DNA of 64,000 nucleotides from Azospirillum sp. B510 (lineage in GTDB: Bacteria; Pseudomonadota; Alphaproteobacteria; Azospirillales; Azospirillaceae), in the NCBI RefSeq assembly GCF_000010725.1, contig NC_013859.1, positions 392,001 through 456,000 of the forward strand. Reading direction: 5' to 3'. Numbering within the stretch: the stretch's first letter is position 1; the number at the start of each line of letters is the position of its first letter. The position numbers and the translations under genes are program-made. Below are positions 61,218 to 64,000 of this stretch, piece after piece. Under the pieces are notes generated by a model. The model had not been told where the DNA came from. It made no database searches and saw nothing but the letters and a program-made list of their open reading frames with translations.

Positions 61218-62758
<1,541 letters not shown>

Positions 62759-62793
62759 GACGGACCTCGGCGGATATGCGAAAACATGTGGGG

Positions 62794-62826
62794 AATCGCC
62801 CTCCCCCATTTGGGGGGAGGGCGATT
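62794..62826 (-). terminator. Intercistronic hairpin between ytfQ and ytfR
   Basis: A perfect 14-bp stem: AATCGCCCTCCCCC (62794-62807) with GGGGGAGGGCGATT (62813-62826), five-base loop. It starts 12 bases after the ytfQ stop. Such hairpins commonly protect or partly end the binding-protein message so that it exceeds that of the membrane genes. No long T-tract. Confidence 0.7.
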
Positions 62827-62837
62827 TCAACCCCCGC

Positions 62838-63806
62838 TCAGTAGGCGTCCTTGCGGCGCTCATACTCGGCCTTGGCGGTATCCGGAGTGAACAGCGCCGA
62901 TTCGGTCTGGATCCACTTCGGCGGCGCCTTGCCGTCCTTCTTGAAGGCGATCAGCGCGTCATAGGCGGGACCGGCCATGTTCGGCGTCAATTCCACCGTG
63001 GCGTTCGCCTCGCCTTCCGCCATCGCCTTGAAGATGTCGGGCACGCCGTCGATCGAGACGACCAGGATGTCCTTGCCCGGCTTCAGCCCGGCTTCCTTGA
63101 TCGCCTGGATGGCGCCGACCGCCATGTCGTCATTGTGGGCGTAGACGGCGCAGATGCCCTTGCCGCCATTCTCGGCCTTGATGAAGCTCTCCATCACCTC
63201 CTTGCCCTTGGCGCGGGTGAAGTCTCCGGACTGGGTGCGGATGATCTTCATCCCCGGAGTCTTGGCGACGACCTCGTCGAAGCCCTTCTTGCGGTTGATG
63301 GCGGGCGAGGAGCCGACGGTGCCCTGCAACTCGACCACCGCGCATTTGCCGCCGGTCTGCTTGGCCAGCCATTCGCCGGCCACCCGGCCCTCATGCACCG
63401 TGTCGGAGGTGACGGCGGTCATGTACAGGCTCTGGTCCTTGGTCTCGATCTGGCGGTCGAGCAGAACCACCGGGATCTTGGCCTCCTTGGCCTCCTTCAG
63501 CACCGAATCCCAGCCGGTCGCCACCACCGGCGCGATGAAGATCGCATCGACGCCCTGGGCGACGAAGGACCGGACGGCCTTGATCTGGTTCTCCTGCTTC
63601 TGTTGGGCATCAGAGATCTTGAGGTCGATCCCGCGCTTGTCGGCCTCGGCCTTGGCGGTCTTGGTCTCGGCCGCGCGCCAGCCCGATTCGGAGCCGATCT
63701 GCGAGAAGCCGACCACCAGCTTCTTGTCGGCGGCCTGCACCGCGCCGAGCCCGATGAAAAGCGCCGCGGCGGCGGTGGCGGCGGAGATCACCCATTTCCT
63801 GGACAT
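62838..63806 (-). CDS. ytfQ: Galactofuranose-type sugar-binding protein
   Basis: The ATG at 63806 follows AGGGAG at eight bases. The 322-residue product has a signal peptide (MSRKWVISAATAAAALFIGL, cleavage near VQA-AD) and a ribose-binding-protein-like fold matching YtfQ: LVVGFSQIGSESGWRAAETK, VDAIFIAPVVATGWDSVLKE, VVLLDRQIETKDQSLYMTAV, YAHNDDMAVGAIQAIKEAGL. E. coli YtfQ binds galactofuranose; in related plant-associated bacteria similar systems bring in arabinose or galactose. It is the first gene of the operon. Confidence 0.94.
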   Translation of the reverse strand: MSRKWVISAATAAAALFIGLGAVQAADKKLVVGFSQIGSESGWRAAETKTAKAEADKRGIDLKISDAQQKQENQIKAVRSFVAQGVDAIFIAPVVATGWDSVLKEAKEAKIPVVLLDRQIETKDQSLYMTAVTSDTVHEGRVAGEWLAKQTGGKCAVVELQGTVGSSPAINRKKGFDEVVAKTPGMKIIRTQSGDFTRAKGKEVMESFIKAENGGKGICAVYAHNDDMAVGAIQAIKEAGLKPGKDILVVSIDGVPDIFKAMAEGEANATVELTPNMAGPAYDALIAFKKDGKAPPKWIQTESALFTPDTAKAEYERRKDAY

Positions 63807-63815
63807 CCGATTCAC

Positions 63816-64000
63816 TCCCTGAAGGTCTTATGGCGGGGATTTATTGCGGTGCTGGTCGACGAGGGGCCGGCGATGGAACCGGGCGCGGAAACAGCATGAT
63901 CGCAACCCGGTCCGAAATTGTTCGCTACACCTACTTTAAGTACCTTGAACCATAACTGTCCAATATGATTCTCGACCGCTATGATGCTGAAAAGGATATG
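63816..64000 (-). promoter_or_regulatory. Upstream region of the ytfQ operon with a small dyad
   Basis: AT-rich DNA ahead of ytfQ. TACTTTAAGTA (63932-63942) is an odd-length near-palindrome inside a longer TTCAAGGTACTT stretch on the minus strand and may be an operator for a LysR- or LacI-type sugar regulator outside the window. No clear -35/-10 pair was identified, and no gene is seen to the window edge. Confidence 0.3.

Overview
The window is high-GC proteobacterial DNA. Gene content and codon use fit an alphaproteobacterium of the Azospirillum/Rhodospirillales type. The supporting traits are a FlaF-like protein, a DUF4175 (TIGR02302) membrane protein, sigma-54 promoters on nitrate-assimilation genes, and many ABC transporters and LysR/GntR/LacI regulators. 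This assignment is an inference from gene families, not from a marker gene. I see no phage, integrase, transposase or CRISPR array.

Layout. 0-13 kb holds stress and housekeeping functions: a partial hemerythrin-like protein, a tandem universal stress protein, an APH-like/P-loop kinase fusion, a PagL-like outer-membrane protein, a FlaF-DUF2934 fusion, a DMT exporter, the DUF4175 protein, a DUF4142-PRC-barrel protein, a GMC oxidoreductase, a Mug-type glycosylase and a histidine phosphatase. 13.4-17.2 kb is an IorAB-type molybdenum hydroxylase divergent from a LysR regulator. 17.4-20.6 kb is a two-gene unit that reads like violacein-pathway VioB cut in two (N-terminal part plus ferritin-like part). 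20.7-23.4 kb is a TauABC/SsuABC-type importer, divergent from a 3-hydroxybutyryl-CoA dehydrogenase across a pair of phased palindromes. 24.8-34.3 kb is a hexuronate/glycoside locus: AlgE-like porin, GntR regulator, uxuA, a UxuB-like SDR, an ExuT-like MFS transporter, a GH31 glycosidase and a LacI regulator.

35.7-40.4 kb is an accessory patch with AT-rich DNA. It carries a low-GC gene that looks like a two-DTG pepsin-type aspartic protease and two GT4-type glycosyltransferases, one ending in a winged-helix-like domain. A structured dispersed repeat sits at its left edge; a second copy lies at 20.57 kb.

41.2-53.8 kb is the assimilatory nitrate region: nirB-nirD-nasA-cobA on the minus strand, divergent from nrtA-nrtB-nrtCD and an aldo/keto reductase on the plus strand. 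The 800-base gap between them has a sigma-54 promoter facing each way and two ~250-nt leaders with hairpins, one ending in an intrinsic terminator before nirB. This is the layout expected for NtrC activation plus NasT-type antitermination. Nitrate enters through Nrt, NasA makes nitrite, NirBD makes ammonium, and CobA supplies the siroheme precursor.

53.8-58.1 kb has a SWIM/SNF2 helicase and five tRNA genes (Leu, Ala, Asp, Gly, Val) in one minus-strand cluster. 58.2-63.8 kb is a ytfQ-ytfR-ytfT-yjfF galactofuranose-type sugar importer with galM.
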